From Acridotheres tristis (lineage: Eukaryota > Chordata > Aves > Passeriformes > Sturnidae): 64,000 nucleotides of DNA. Below are positions 1 through 11,500 of the stretch, piece after piece. Every line of letters starts with the position of its first letter. Position 1 is the first letter of the stretch. Location of the stretch: positions 7,821,976 to 7,885,975 of the forward strand of contig CM072889.1 of the NCBI GenBank assembly GCA_037013685.1. The letters are read 5' to 3'. The translations under genes and the position numbers were made by a program. The notes under the pieces were generated by a model, which saw only the letters and a program-made list of their open reading frames with translations, made no database searches and was not told the origin of the DNA.

Positions 1-1956
1 ATTGTGAGCCCTCTTTACCTGGTCACCCGCAAGAAGAACGATTTCCACTGGGGCCCTGAGCAGCAGCAAGCCTTTGCCCAGATCAAGCAGGAGATTGCTC
101 ATGCGGTAGCCCTTGGCCCAGTCAGGACAGGACCAGATGTGAAGAACGTGCTCTACTCTGCAGCCGGGAACCATGGTCTGTCCTGGAGCCTGTGGCAGAA
201 GGTGCCTGGTGAGACACGAGGCCGACCACTGGGGTTCTGGAGTCGAAGCTACAGAGGGTCCGAGGCCAACTACACTCCAACGGAGAGGGAGATCTTGGCC
301 GCCTATGAAGGGGTTCAAGCTGCCTCAGAGGTGGTTGGCACGGAAACACAACTCCTTCTGGCACCCCGACTGCCAGTGCTGGGGTGGATGTTTAAAGGAA
401 AAGTTCCCTCAACCCACCATGCCACAGACGCCACATGGAGTAAATGGATTGCCCTCATCACACAACGCGCCCGTATTGGAAACCCGAATCGCCCTGGGAT
501 TTTGGAGATAATTACCAACTGGCCGGAAGGGGAAGACTTTGGTCTTGCCGAAGAAGAGGAACAGGAACAAGTGACCCGGGCTGAAGAAGCCCCACCGTAT
601 AACCAACTGCCAGCAGATGAAACACGCTATGCTCTTTTCACTGATGGTTCCTGCCGCATCGTGGGGATGAACCGGAAGTGGAAAGCAGCCGTATGGAGCC
701 CCACACGACAGGTTGCACAAGCTACCGAAGGAGAAGGTGGATCGAGTCAACTTGCTGAACTCAAAGCTGTTCAGCTGGCCCTGGACATTGCTGAGAGAGA
801 GAAGTGGCCAAAACTCTACCTTTACACTGATTCTTGGATGGTAGCCAATGCTCTGTGGGGATGGTTGGAAAGGTGGAAAAAGGCTGACTGGCAACGTAGG
901 GGAAAACCAATCTGGGCTGCCAATGAATGGAAAGACATTGCCACCAGGATAGAGAAGCTGCCTGTGAAAGTCCGTCACGTAGATGCCCATGTCCCCAGGA
1001 GTCGGGCTAATGAGGAACACCGACACAATGAGCAGGTAGATCAGGCGGCACAGATAGAGGTGTCGAAGATAGATTTAGACTGGCAGCACAAGGGAGAGTT
1101 GTTCCTGGCTCGATGGGCCCATGATGCCTCAGGTCATCAGGGCAGAGATGCCACCTATAAGTGGGCACGCGACCGAGGGGTGGATCTAACCATGGACAGT
1201 ATTTCTCAAGTTATCCATGACTGTGAGACGTGCGCTGCCATCAAGCAAGCCAAGCGGGTGAAGCCCCTCTGGTATGGGGGGCGATGGGCCAAATATAAGT
1301 ATGGAGAGGCCTGGCAGATTGACTACATCACACTGCCTCAAACTCGCCAGGGCAAGCGCTATGTACTGACCATGGTGGAAGCCACCACTGGGTGGTTAGA
1401 GACCTACCCTGTGCCTCATGCCACTGCTCGGAACACCATCTTGGGCCTGGAAAAACAAGTTCTTTGGAGGCATGGTACCCCTGAGAGAATTGAGTCAGAC
1501 AATGGGACTCATTTCAAGAACAGCCTCATAAACACCTGGGCTAGAGAACATGGCATTGAGTGGGTGTACCATATCCCCTACCATGCACCAGCTGCAGGGA
1601 AAGTTGAACGGTGCAATGGCCTGCTTAAAACCACCTTAAAGGCACTGGGTGGGGGAACTTTCAAGAACTGGGAGATTAATCTACCAAAGGCCACCTGGTT
1701 AGTGAACACCCGAGGTTCCACTAACCGAGCAGGCCCTGCCCAATCTGAGCCCTTGGGAATATCAGATGGAGATAAGGTTCCAGTGGTACACATGAGAGGT
1801 ATGCTAGGAAAAACTGTTTGGGTGAATCCTGCCTCCAGCAAAGACAATCCCATCCATGGAGTTGTATTCGCTCAAGGACCGGGTTGCACCTGGTGGGTGA
1901 TGCAAAAGAATGGAGAGACCCGATGTATACCCCAAGGAGACCTTGTTTTAGGGTGA
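1..1956 (+). CDS. pol: Endogenous retrovirus Pol, C-terminal half (ERVL type; RT end, RNase H, integrase)
   Basis: Partial gene: the frame is open at base 1, so the N-terminal part (protease and most of reverse transcriptase) lies outside the window. The GTG at 4-6 is only the first in-frame start-like codon. Counting residues from that codon, 1-130 resemble the RT connection region. RNase H follows at about 205-350 with acidic residues D214 (in TDGS), E252, D276 and D346. Integrase has an HHCC zinc finger (H373, H378, C407, C410) and a catalytic triad D440, D499, E535; the last two are separated by exactly 35 residues, as in DD35E integrases. The C-terminal domain ends at a TGA (1954-1956). 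No stop or frameshift interrupts the roughly 650 codons. The gene would encode the enzymes that copy and integrate the element. No env follows, which fits ERVL, a class III spuma-related lineage. The ERVL assignment is by resemblance and not by a search. Confidence 0.9.
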   Translation: MVSPLYLVTRKKNDFHWGPEQQQAFAQIKQEIAHAVALGPVRTGPDVKNVLYSAAGNHGLSWSLWQKVPGETRGRPLGFWSRSYRGSEANYTPTEREILAAYEGVQAASEVVGTETQLLLAPRLPVLGWMFKGKVPSTHHATDATWSKWIALITQRARIGNPNRPGILEIITNWPEGEDFGLAEEEEQEQVTRAEEAPPYNQLPADETRYALFTDGSCRIVGMNRKWKAAVWSPTRQVAQATEGEGGSSQLAELKAVQLALDIAEREKWPKLYLYTDSWMVANALWGWLERWKKADWQRRGKPIWAANEWKDIATRIEKLPVKVRHVDAHVPRSRANEEHRHNEQVDQAAQIEVSKIDLDWQHKGELFLARWAHDASGHQGRDATYKWARDRGVDLTMDSISQVIHDCETCAAIKQAKRVKPLWYGGRWAKYKYGEAWQIDYITLPQTRQGKRYVLTMVEATTGWLETYPVPHATARNTILGLEKQVLWRHGTPERIESDNGTHFKNSLINTWAREHGIEWVYHIPYHAPAAGKVERCNGLLKTTLKALGGGTFKNWEINLPKATWLVNTRGSTNRAGPAQSEPLGISDGDKVPVVHMRGMLGKTVWVNPASSKDNPIHGVVFAQGPGCTWWVMQKNGETRCIPQGDLVLG

Positions 1957-2064
1957 AATACCTATAGTACTGTGCCTATGTCTCTAACTGCATGTATGTA
2001 TATATAATGTAACAGTTTAATTTGATATAGCATATTAGTATGGGAGAAATTCAGGGGTGGATAA
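1957..2064 (+). other. Short spacer between pol stop and 3' LTR
   Basis: These 108 bases separate the pol stop from the LTR. They leave no room for an env gene. A purine-rich stretch at about 2041-2060, just before the LTR start, may be the polypurine tract that primes plus-strand synthesis, but it is imperfect (it contains two T's and one C). Confidence 0.5.
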
Positions 2065-2785
2065 TGTTAAGGGTTGAATTGCCCTCCTTTTCTAGCTGTG
2101 AATTCCTCCCATTGTTATGTTAAGTAGTTGTGGCTACACCTTAAAACGACAGATAATGCTCTCTCGTAGGGGGGTGGGTGGAGGAGGAGGAGGGGGGGGG
2201 AACCGGAAAAGGAAAGGTGGGAGAGGGGGCTGGGGAGGGGACTCTCTCTCGCTGGGCTCGTGGAGGGACAGGACGCTCCGTGCTTCGCTCTGACATCTCC
2301 TCCTGACATCTCCGTGCTGAGATCCACGCTCCCTGCCTGGGACATCGCTCTGCCGCTCTCCCATCTCACGCTACTATCTCCGGACACTCTGCGGAGCACC
2401 ACGACCGACACCGTGAGAGGGGGGAGTCACTTTCCCCACCCCGCTCACCTCTGGGCCTCCGCCACCATCACTCCAGCCCTCTTCAACTGCGCGGGACCCG
2501 CCCTGCCCCCACAGCACCGGTAACTGAGCACAGGGACACGGCCTGAGGCCAAAAGGGACTGGAGCGGAGCTAGACTGTTCTGTTCTGTTGCCAATTTTCA
2601 TAGCTGTTGTTGTTTTCTGCCTTGTTAAATACCAGTAAAGAACTGTTATTCACATCCCCATATCTCCTGCCTGAAAGCGTCTGATTTGGACCTAAAATAA
2701 TTAAAAGGGGGGGGGGGCACTCTGCATTGCAGAAAAGGGGCTCTTGCCTTTCCTTAAACCATACCTGTCTTTTCAAACCAAGACA
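2065..2785 (+). mobile_element. 3' LTR of the ERVL-type element
   Basis: The LTR is placed from TGTTAAGG at 2065 to CCAAGACA at 2785, about 721 bp. A polyadenylation-type hexamer AGTAAA is at 2634-2639. The middle is GC-rich with a long G run near 2190 and another at 2707-2717. The last 70 bases match the end of the minus-strand LTR at 16051-16766, which fixes the 3' boundary better than the first CA after the G run (2719). The 5' boundary is inferred from the TG following the purine-rich spacer. The 5' LTR is off the window, so no target-site duplication can be checked. Confidence 0.75.
2634..2639 (+). promoter_or_regulatory. Polyadenylation-type signal AGTAAA in ERVL LTR
   Basis: AGTAAA is a common variant of the AATAAA signal. 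It lies about 150 bases before the LTR end, where an R/U5 junction signal would be expected. Confidence 0.5.
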
Positions 2786-5700
2786 AAAGCAAATGCCGAG
2801 CATGAGCTGGCATCTGCCTTAACCCAACAGGTCAATCCAGAGGAGGAAACTAGGGAAGGAAAAGTGAAACTTACTTTTTTTAATATTAGAAAGACCTGCC
2901 TATCTTTATCTCGATGCAAAATAGATGACTTCTATGACCTGGAACTTCTCTGCTTTGGATTTTGAGCAGAGTAAATAATAATGACTGAGTATAATTGGGA
3001 TGTAAAATTGAATTCTTGCTTCTTGTTATAAATGGGAAACGATAGTGTATCATGTAGGAGGTCTTTAATCATCTAGATTTATTACATTTTGTAGGATTAT
3101 AAGTGTTTTAAGCTTGTTGTTTCATCTTGAGCACTGACAGAGGCAAGCAAGTAACTGAAGGTACTCACAGAGCATTTTAATGGGGCTTTTTCCTGAATTC
3201 ATCTGAAGCCAAGCTCCCTCTGGCCACAGCCCCACCCTCTCATCTGCATTTCATAAGGGTATTACCGCTGTAATTAATAGGACTTGTATAACAGTACCTA
3301 ATTAAACTGATCATATAGTGTAAATTTAACTTGATTATCATTAGCCTCAGTGAACTCTTCAGGAGATTAATCCTGGTGATTCACTCAGCACAGAGAGCAA
3401 CAGCAGCAGCTCTGTGGAGGACCAAAATATTAGTATGCAACAATGCTCTATGCCCCCAAACCCTGCAAGGTAGGTCTACGTACCAACAGTAGCACTGGTG
3501 TCAGGGAGGGATCTGCGCTGGGATGGGAGTCTCCCCACTTTCAAATTGCTTAAAAGCCACTGAAATGCCAGCAGGCTTCTACAGTGCCATTCTTAAAATC
3601 ACTGGATAAGGAGTCTGTGAGAGGATTATGGCTTATATAAGAGTTTCATGTCTGTCCTAAAGCTGCAGCCCCTATGCATTTGTGCACTGCATGGAGTGTC
3701 TGCCAGTGATTCATGGACACCAGAATGTCCTGAATGATTATGAGCACATTTTGTTTAGGATTATTACAGATGTAGGATTTAGTCCCAGTCTTATGAAAGC
3801 TGATGAGATTTAGTCTGTGGGAAGAGAGCAGAGGCAATAATGTTATACTTCTTTATATTAATTACTGCATGTTAAAATGCTGTATACTTTGCTTCTGCAC
3901 ATTGTGCTGGAGAATTCTTTGCTAAAAAAACAAATAAGCCTTTGGTAAAATAATAGATTTTTTCTGTATATAGTCCCAAAGTACAGAGCATAGGGTTTGT
4001 CCTGTCTTTGGATGAACACATCTGTTTGTTTGCTGCTAATAATAGTTTAATCAATGGAGCTGATTCCTGCATAGTCTCCATCTGACAGTAGCCCAGAAGA
4101 CCCAGATGACAGCAAAAATGTCTTTTGTATGTGTCACTTTTTCATTCTTTTTGGTTGTTGTTGTTGCTTAATTAAAAGCTAAGAGAAAGTTTTACTCCTG
4201 TTTGCATGAATGGTCACATCAAATGGTACAGGAAAATCTAGGCCAAGCTGCTTTCAGAGGGCTAAGGAACATTATACCATTGCACCGTTTCCTTTCATAG
4301 TAACAATGCTTCTTTAATAAACGTCAGACCCCTTTTGAACTTTCTTTGAAACCGTTAGTTTTGCTTTCCATAAGTACCCTGTAGCCCACCTTGCCCCCCC
4401 AGCTCTCTGTGGTGTGGCTGTTATTAGGAGATGTGTCCATGTGGAATGGGAAGGAGAGGGATGTGCACAGGGTGCATCCTCACTGCCTGCAGAAATGGTG
4501 CTGGTTATATAACACCCGTGCTGGGTAACGAGGTGAAACTCTCAACTCTTCTGTGGGAGCTTTCAGAGGGTTTGGGACTGCTGGCTGGCTGAAGGGTAAG
4601 TCAGGGACATGTTCCTCGGTGGGGGCTGTGTGTTGGGGTGTACGGGTAGGTGTCAGTGTGTACAGTGCTGAAGAGGGGCTGCAGCATTAATGACTGAGAT
4701 ATTGGTGCAGGCAATGGTACCTCAAGCAAACACTGCCACTCAGCACTTTACCTGAAATAGATCATTTTAGGGTATTGCTACTTTGTGAAACAGCTCCGTA
4801 ATTTATTTATGCTCTTTGTCTGTTTTTTTCTAACATGTCTCAAACACAATTAAAAATAAGCTGTGCTTATCCACAATGGCTTTCCTTTAAAAGTGGTAGT
4901 AATACTTTGTGCTGAAGCAGCGAAATGCTTTATATCAAATGATCCAGGATGCTGATACTATTCAGAATGTAACTTGCTGAGGCTTTGCTGTTGTTCTTTG
5001 CACTCGCTTTTGTTTCTTGCACTTGCAGACTTGTACCTGTTTGCAGCACAGTTGCTGTGTTTGCTTGTCCAAGTACAACTGTTCATGTTGACTGATAAGT
5101 GCATGCCGGATGATTGTGTCCATGAATGCTGGATGTCCATGTCTGTTTTAAGACTGGGACTGTAGGTCTGGATGTGCTTGCCACTGTCATGGAAGAGTTA
5201 TATGCTTAGCACTCTCATGGAGCTACTGTCAAATGTGCGTCTCAGAGCAGAAAATAATCTTAGTTTGCAACAAGATGAATAAAAGGAATGCCTGAGCTTT
5301 TCAGGGTTATATTGTGGAAACTGTTTGCACTGTAAGTACTGTATGTGCTTCAAGTACCTGAGAGGTACTGGGGAAACTGGTTCCCTTACAGAGATAGAAG
5401 GGCTGTGGGGAGGGGTTGTGCATACACAGCACAGGCAGCTGTGAGCTCAAAAGATTCCAACAGCAAGAAACTGAGCCCAAATGAACCTAAATAAACAAGG
5501 GATCTGAATTATTCACAAACAGAAATGCTTGTTCCTGAACACTCAGGTGTCTGAATCCAGAGCAGCCTCAGGCCATGGGATTGGCATTGTGAGGGTGAGC
5601 ATTGTCCTAAAATGAACTGTGCAACAGAAAACCTGTTGGTATTATATGCAGGCTTATATTCCCCTGGGACTGAGAATCTCTTGTACTCAATTTTTAGACT

Positions 5701-6690
5701 TTTTTTTTTTTTCTAAAAGAAAACTTGATGTCACAATTCCTGTCACTTTTGCTTTTGCATTTGTTTCTTGTGATATTCAGCTAGAATAGCAGCCTGCCAG
5801 GGCCCACATCCTATATCCTATTTAATCTTTTTCTCTTTCTCTTGCTGTGCTTGAGTCCAGTGGTCCCATAGATCTGGCTGATCCCTGACTGGTTGTGTGG
5901 CCTTTGTATGAGGAGATAGGTGTAAATATATGGGCTTAACCTGAGGGCAGTCTCTCACTCCAGACTCAAGGGATCTGCACAAGGACTGGTTTGCCACACT
6001 GGATCTCTGGGGTTATGGGTAGTCAGATGTGTGGTGGCTACTTCTTTTGCAGCTACTCATGTCTAGGGCTTCTGGTGTGTTGCTAAAGTTTTGCAGGGAG
6101 TAGCTCCCCGATGTTTTGTACCCCCACCCAGGCACCTGAGAGGGGTGTGGCATGAGCAGCTGGGGCCATAGTCCAAGACCTGGACCCCAGGAGGGAAAAT
6201 GAGCTGATGAAATCTCATCTTGGTGGCAAGTGTGGTATATACATCTTTGTGGTATATATGTCTTTGCACCAGGGGAGGTGGCTTCTCTGTGCTGCAGAAA
6301 CACCCTGTCACTTGGGAAAAGATCACTGGTTCCCCCAGCATGGCAAAGACAGCAATGGAGTTAGGCCATCCAATGCTGCAAGCTCCCAAGCATTGTGTAC
6401 ATCAGTGAAGATAGGTAGATTGCCATAAGTGACTATAGGTAGAGAAATATCACATAACTGTGTAGGTAGGTTTTCATACATGAGCACTGAGGTGGCTTTG
6501 TAAGTTTTGCAGCCCCATACCTGAGCCTGCAAGGTCCCGGTTGCTGCCTACAGATGATAAGCCTTGCCCTATATATCAAGCAGACTTCTCTGTGCACACA
6601 CCTGTGTTTAATTACCATTATTAAATGGTAACAAAAAAATCTAAAATGTCATTACAACACGGTATGGGGCTAGGATTTGCAGTCTAACTG
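2786..6690. other. Intergenic or intronic stretch, no gene recognised
   Basis: This is AT-rich sequence with only short chance reading frames. Visible low-complexity items are a T run at 5701-5713 and short GT/TTG patches. The part at 6000-6620 is more GC-balanced, with short overlapping frames on both strands and several loosely repeated 'ataggtag' motifs near 6410-6475. It might be decayed repeat DNA, but I could not assign a family. Confidence 0.4.
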
Positions 6691-7204
6691 CAAGCCTCTT
6701 GATGGCAAAACCACTCCAAGTTTGCGTGAACTCTACTACTGGACGGTTGTTGTCCTCTATGAGCAGCAGCCCTCTGAGCAGGCTGATGTGGCTAGTTGTT
6801 GGGGAAGACGAAAATGGAAAACCTTATGAATATGATTGCCTGGCAAAAGATTTTGAGAATATGGAAACTATAAGCAAGATCGAAATGAAAGCCATCTTTG
6901 AGATACCAAACCTTAGTTACTAAACAACTAAAAAACAATAGTATGGCCAGTTGAAAATAATCCCCTCTTGACTGAACAATCCCCTCTACTTGCAGACAGG
7001 TCCAAGAGTCAGAAAAGACCCTACTAGCTTGGTAAAGAGGGTCCAAAGAGTAGTTTTTAGGGTTTAAAGTATAACACAGTATGGTAATGTAGTGATCTTT
7101 ATAGGCTGTATGTAAATGCTATAGAATTTATATCTTGCATTAGATTGGTTAGTGAGAATTAGAATATTCAACACAGAAGAAGATTTACTGTATTGTAACG
7201 GGAA

Positions 7205-7345
7205 CCTCTCTCTCTTATGCTCTTACTTCTCTTACTGCTCTTACTCTTACTGCTCTTACCTATCTTATGCTCCTACCTCTTACCACCTTTACCCCTCTTA
7301 CCTCCTACTCCTTGCCCTCTCTTTACTCCTTTTACTCTTGCCCTC
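7205..7345 (+). repeat. Imperfect CTCTTAC pyrimidine repeat inside the LTR
   Basis: This is a run of degenerate CTCTTA/CTCTTAC units that is almost all C and T, with A at regular places. It gives long Leu/Tyr/Ser-rich frames that are not genes. Confidence 0.75.
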
Positions 7346-7415
7346 CTGTTCTCACAGGCCTGCTCCAAGCTGTGGCTGGCAGCTCCAAGCAGGGCCCTTT
7401 CACCCACTCTTATGC

Positions 7416-7421
7416 AATAAA
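7416..7421 (+). promoter_or_regulatory. Polyadenylation signal AATAAA
   Basis: A canonical hexamer 67 bases before the proposed LTR end, which is a typical position for the R/U5 part of an LTR. Confidence 0.55.
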
Positions 7422-7488
7422 CCATAAGTTCCAACACCTGGCTTTAGAGATCTCTCAGTCCCAACCATTCAGACCCACAGCTCCTACA

Positions 7489-10400
7489 GCTTGTTTTGTT
7501 TGTCACTGACTTGCCAGGATATGTTCATGTCAGCGCCTCTCCTAAGTCTTTCCTGTGGTGGAAATTCTGCCTGGTTAAAACTCCTACCAGCTGGATGCCT
7601 CAGCAAGAGCAGTGCTAGGCATGCTTTGCCCAAGGAGTAAAACTTCTTGAAGGAGAGTTATTTTGGTGTAGACAAGGATCAATAAGACTGCACTGACTCC
7701 CTGATGTTGGTACCTATTCTGAGAATGGGTGCTGATCCCACCTTACCGATGTAAAGCCATTCTATGAACTTGGCAGTAAAATGACTCTGGTACTTATAAA
7801 CATTTCAGGATATTAAAATGGCCTTAAACCCTATTCTGTTTCCTGCTTTAGCTTGGAGCTGGCCCAGAGCTGGCCCAGAGCTGGCCCAGAGCTGGGTTTG
7901 ACTGACAACTCAGCCACTGCCTGCAGTCTAAGTTCCTTGGGATTGGGTGATGGATCCCTGCCCTCTCCCAGTCCTGTCTCCTTGATGCCTTTGGTGCAGG
8001 CTGAGCCCTGAGAATCTAGCTCCAAGATGCAGCCAGTGACAGTCTCCACATGCAAACTTCAGCAGCAAATTGACAAGGAAAATAAAGGCTTTTATTCTGT
8101 AGGGAGGAGAGGACAAGAATTATTTCAAACATTCTAATAAGCCCCTAATGTAAATAACTAAATGTTCTTCCATTTTAGTGTCACTCTTGGAAAATTTTCC
8201 AGGATGTCCTTTAAGAACTCATTGTAAAATAGTGAGATGTTCTTTTCCCACAGATGTATGTTAAAACAAAAACATTTCACTTGGAGTTATTACAGAATTA
8301 CCTGGTTTTGGGATTACTGTGAAGAGCTTTGGGAAATCATTCACTGGGGCTGCATTATGTGGAAAGTGCTTCAGCCATGCAGATCCATGGTTTGTATAGC
8401 AGGGGAGGCAGAACATGATCTTGCCTGCCTGGCTTTAAATGAGGAATTGTAGGTGTTCTTTTTCAGCAATGAAATTGGTTCTGTTCTTTAACTTTTTAGC
8501 ATAAAAAGGGAGGCTTTACTACAAATAGTATTGCTTGCAACAACCTTATGGACTCTGCCAATTTTTTTTTGCTAGCTGAAGTATTTCGTTGGAGGAATCA
8601 ACAGAGAATTACTTCCAAACTTGTTTTAACATTGTAACACAAACACTTGTACATAGGAAGCAGAGGTCTTCCTCTGTTTGCATCATTCTCTGTGTACCTG
8701 GAAGAGCAGTCTGGCCCTTATCTGCTGCCACAGAGCACCTTGGGGAAGGTGCTGAGCCCTGTCAGAGAAAAGGAGTTACTGATTCCTTGGGGAGCTGAGC
8801 CCAAGGCAGACCAATGAATTGCTTTGTTTTCATTGACTCAGGTAACCTTTTTATTAGATTACCATTCCCTTCACAGGGACCAGAGTAATAAAGGTAATGA
8901 AGGACAAGTAATAAAGGCAAGAACAGATGCTTATCAATCCTAGTCCCTCTGACATGCCAGTCCATTGAGGACTGTTTCTAAATTCATTTAGAATTTGATT
9001 TTGAATCACTGTAGATGTGCTAATTGGGAGCTCCCCTGCTCAAAGCTCTGCTTCAGCTGAGCAGAAAATACTTTGCCAGGCTGTTTGGTTATTAATAAGC
9101 TGCTTTTGGAGCACCATGTCTGAGTTCTCGTGGCAGGCAGGCTAATGATATTGGACAGCGAGCAACTGTCACTTTTGCTAAATCTGTCATATTGCGTGTA
9201 ATCTGCTTACAACATGCAGTAAAGGTGGGCAGAAAGATGGGCTAATCCACCTTAGGGCTCCACCCAAAGTGAAATTTGGAGTCTGCTTTTCTCAAGAACA
9301 GTTATCCCTTAGAAACTGTCTCAGAAGCACAGAGAAAGCTAAGAACCTGAACAGGCATCAATTTAACTGAATAAATTTCATCTGTGTCTGCTCCAGGTCT
9401 TCTAGACCCTCATTCCTGAGCAATGATAAAATAGGACTTCTGAGGAACAGAACTGACATGGAATTTGTCAGAAAACATGTCCTTGCACATTTTGCACAAA
9501 ATGCAGTCCAGACTTGGAAGCAAATCTGAGCATTTTCTTATACAGAGAAGGGGAATGAGACCTGATCAGCACTACTGGACTCTCAGCAAAGCTTTTAGGA
9601 GTGAGAGCTGTGGAAGTAGCAGACAAAGAGGCTCTTGGTTATCTCTTTCTGTTTCCAGTGGAGCCAGATGCCAACTCCTAACCTAGAGACCCCACTGGGA
9701 CCTTATCTGCAGCAGTGTGAGTGCAGTCCACGGGCTCTGCAATGGCTCTGTGATGGGTTTGGAAAGGCGAGGAGGTGTGAGCTTCTGCTGACACCTTCCT
9801 GCACCACCCCCTGCTGATGTTCAGCCCTAGGTTGTTCTTCCCTGTTGCTGTTTTAGGCCTGACTGTCTCTTCATGTTTCTGTGGTAGGAAAGCAGTGTAT
9901 TTCTCCTAGGTTTCTCTCTATTTTTTTTACAAGTGAGACTTCACCCGTTCACAACATATTTTTCAGAAACAGTCCCCCATTTTGGCCTCATTTGGCCAAA
10001 GTCCTAGGAGTTCCTTGAATTTGAGTAGATAAATAATCATGTTGATGGAGGTGCTGCTTAATATTAAACTAAGTCTGTTGCTGAATCAGGTCCTTGATCT
10101 TTGGCAACCTTTGTGCTACAAAACTATTTATACATGTAAACATTAAATTGTAGATGCAGTTTCTTCAGATAACACTGCAGCATATGGGGCACAGGGCTGA
10201 ATTTTATGGGGCAATAAAGCTCAGTGCTGAACACTGGAAATTGTTTCCTCTTCACAGGCCTTTATATCTCCTTTTAACAACTGTTCCTCCATGGCATTTA
10301 GTAGTTTTTATGAATATCTTTGTTCCCCTAAAATTGTCCTGGCACCTATTCAGTGCTCCACAGGCAGAAGGTGTTTGCTGGTATTACTGTCTTTTCTGTG

Positions 10401-10898
10401 GTTGCATGAGAAGTTCCACAGGAGATTGGAGTACTGTATTAAGCTGGGACAGTATATCATATATAGGATTTGAAGGCTGTCAATTACAATATGCATTTTG
10501 CAATGATGAGGCTGTACAAAATATGCTTGCAGTAAGCTTCAGGAGATCCCCAACTTTGTGGTTCCCCACTGGGGGATCCACAACAGTCAGAGGTAGAGAT
10601 GCCTACCTGATTTACAGCTTAAGAAATTACAGTTTAGGAAAGCAAGACAAGAAAGTAGGTTTAAATGCTATCAGAAAAAGGAGGTGGGAAATAAACTAAA
10701 TGGCTTATTAAAATCATTCAGTGGCAGGCTCTAGGTTCAGTGTAGAATTCCTGGCTGTCAGCCCACCAATGCTAACAATAATCACAAGCCTCTAAAATAC
10801 AGAGCTGAGGTCCCTCCATTTCCTGCAGATACCAGGGAGCATGTGAGACTCATTGATGGCCGTCATAGGCAATAGGTTGTGCCAGCAAGGATAACAAT
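7489..10898. other. Intergenic or intronic stretch, no gene recognised
   Basis: No exon with convincing splice sites or recognisable protein similarity was found. It contains the 11-bp tandem repeat at 7857-7896. A 181-codon open frame at 10154-10699 (+) is long for this base composition but has no recognisable domain; it is discussed under findings. Confidence 0.4.
7857..7896 (+). repeat. 11-bp tandem repeat, 3.6 copies
   Basis: Three identical copies of AGCTGGCCCAG at 7857-7867, 7868-7878 and 7879-7889 are followed by a partial fourth to 7896. It is a small minisatellite with no sign of coding. Confidence 0.95.
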
Positions 10899-11267
10899 TG
10901 TCTTGGGGCGACTGTATGATATTGTATTCCCCTATTGTCTGTTTTGTGCCTAGACATGAGTCCTGTAACTTTAAGCTAGGCCCGGGGGAAGGAGGGAGGG
11001 AGCCGGAGAAATTCTTTCTGCTCGATTTCACATGCCTCCCCCCGTACCCGGCTCTGTGGGGAGGGAGTATAGCTTTTAGCTAGCTACTTGTTTGTATCAA
11101 GAAGTTTCCTGGGACTGCATACAGCTTCTTCAGTAAATTCTGTGGCTTCTTTCTGGAACTGTTCAGCTTAGCTCCGGCCCGAAACACCAGACCTTCACCG
11201 GGGGCCCTGGCGGGGGATGCCACATACCGGCTCTGGACCTCGGGAGAAGCCGAGCAGGATTCTAACA
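10899..11267 (+). mobile_element. Probable solo LTR, GC-rich (about 369 bp)
   Basis: It begins TGTCTTGGGG and is placed to end at TTCTAACA. Its centre is GC-rich with CpG sites, in sharp contrast to the AT-rich flanks. AGTAAA at 11132-11137 fits a polyadenylation signal, followed by about 130 bases of U5-like sequence with CCGGGGGCC-type blocks. The orientation is from that signal and from resemblance to a passerine LTR type. Flanking five-mers (ACAAT, TCCAC) do not match, so the insertion edges are not proven. Confidence 0.6.
11132..11137 (+). promoter_or_regulatory. AGTAAA polyadenylation-type signal
   Basis: It lies in the proposed R region of the 10899-11267 LTR and supports the plus orientation. 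AGTAAA is a weaker variant than AATAAA. Confidence 0.4.
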
Positions 11268-11500
11268 TCCACCAGCTTACTCTGCAGCGAGAAGGTTTTA
11301 ATATCTAACATTATTCATTCGTTTTCCCGTGCCTCCATGCACTCTATGTGTTAAATAAACAATTTTTTGCACTTTCCTCCAATAAATTACTTTTGTTTGG
11401 TGACGGGAGGGAGTGCCGAAACCCGCCCTCTTTTACAGACGTTCATTTCAGGACGTTTCCTCCTAACTTGTCTCAAACTGAGACAAGTTCACGAGTAGCT
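11268..11500 (+). mobile_element. Possible second LTR fragment
   Basis: AATAAA-type hexamers occur near 11353 and 11382. They are followed by a stretch with CpG-containing GC blocks (11400-11440) and then the perfect inverted repeat at 11465-11489. The style resembles the R-U5 end of a retroviral LTR, but no boundaries or target duplication can be shown. Confidence 0.35.
11465..11489. repeat. Perfect 11-bp inverted repeat with 3-nt loop
   Basis: The arms AACTTGTCTCA (11465-11475) and TGAGACAAGTT (11479-11489) are exact reverse complements around AAC. Confidence 0.9.

Larger units (their letters stand above)
6950..7488 (+). mobile_element. Solo LTR of an endogenous retrovirus (boundaries approximate)
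   Basis: The 3' boundary is set at the CA of a CTCCTACA end at 7488. AATAAA at 7416-7421 is followed by about 67 bases of U5-like sequence. Upstream lies a pyrimidine-rich run of CTCTTAC-like units at 7205-7345. The stretch from about 7040 (ending of a T-rich block) through 7488 resembles a passerine retroviral LTR known to me, but the 5' boundary is not clear and no target duplication was found. The preceding 6690-6950 could belong to the same element; its 74-codon frame (6699-6923) matches nothing I recognise. Confidence 0.6.

Noticed and set aside
409..1026. 205-codon minus-strand frame under the pol gene
   Set aside because: Antisense shadow of the RNase H region, whose plus-strand frame carries the conserved residues.
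2706..2719. G run followed by CA as the 3' end of the ERVL LTR
   Set aside because: The similarity to the 16051-16766 LTR continues another 66 bases to CCAAGACA at 2785, a better terminal match.
7152..7509. Leu/Tyr/Ser-rich frames that look like signal or membrane segments
   Set aside because: They translate the CTCTTAC repeat of an LTR.
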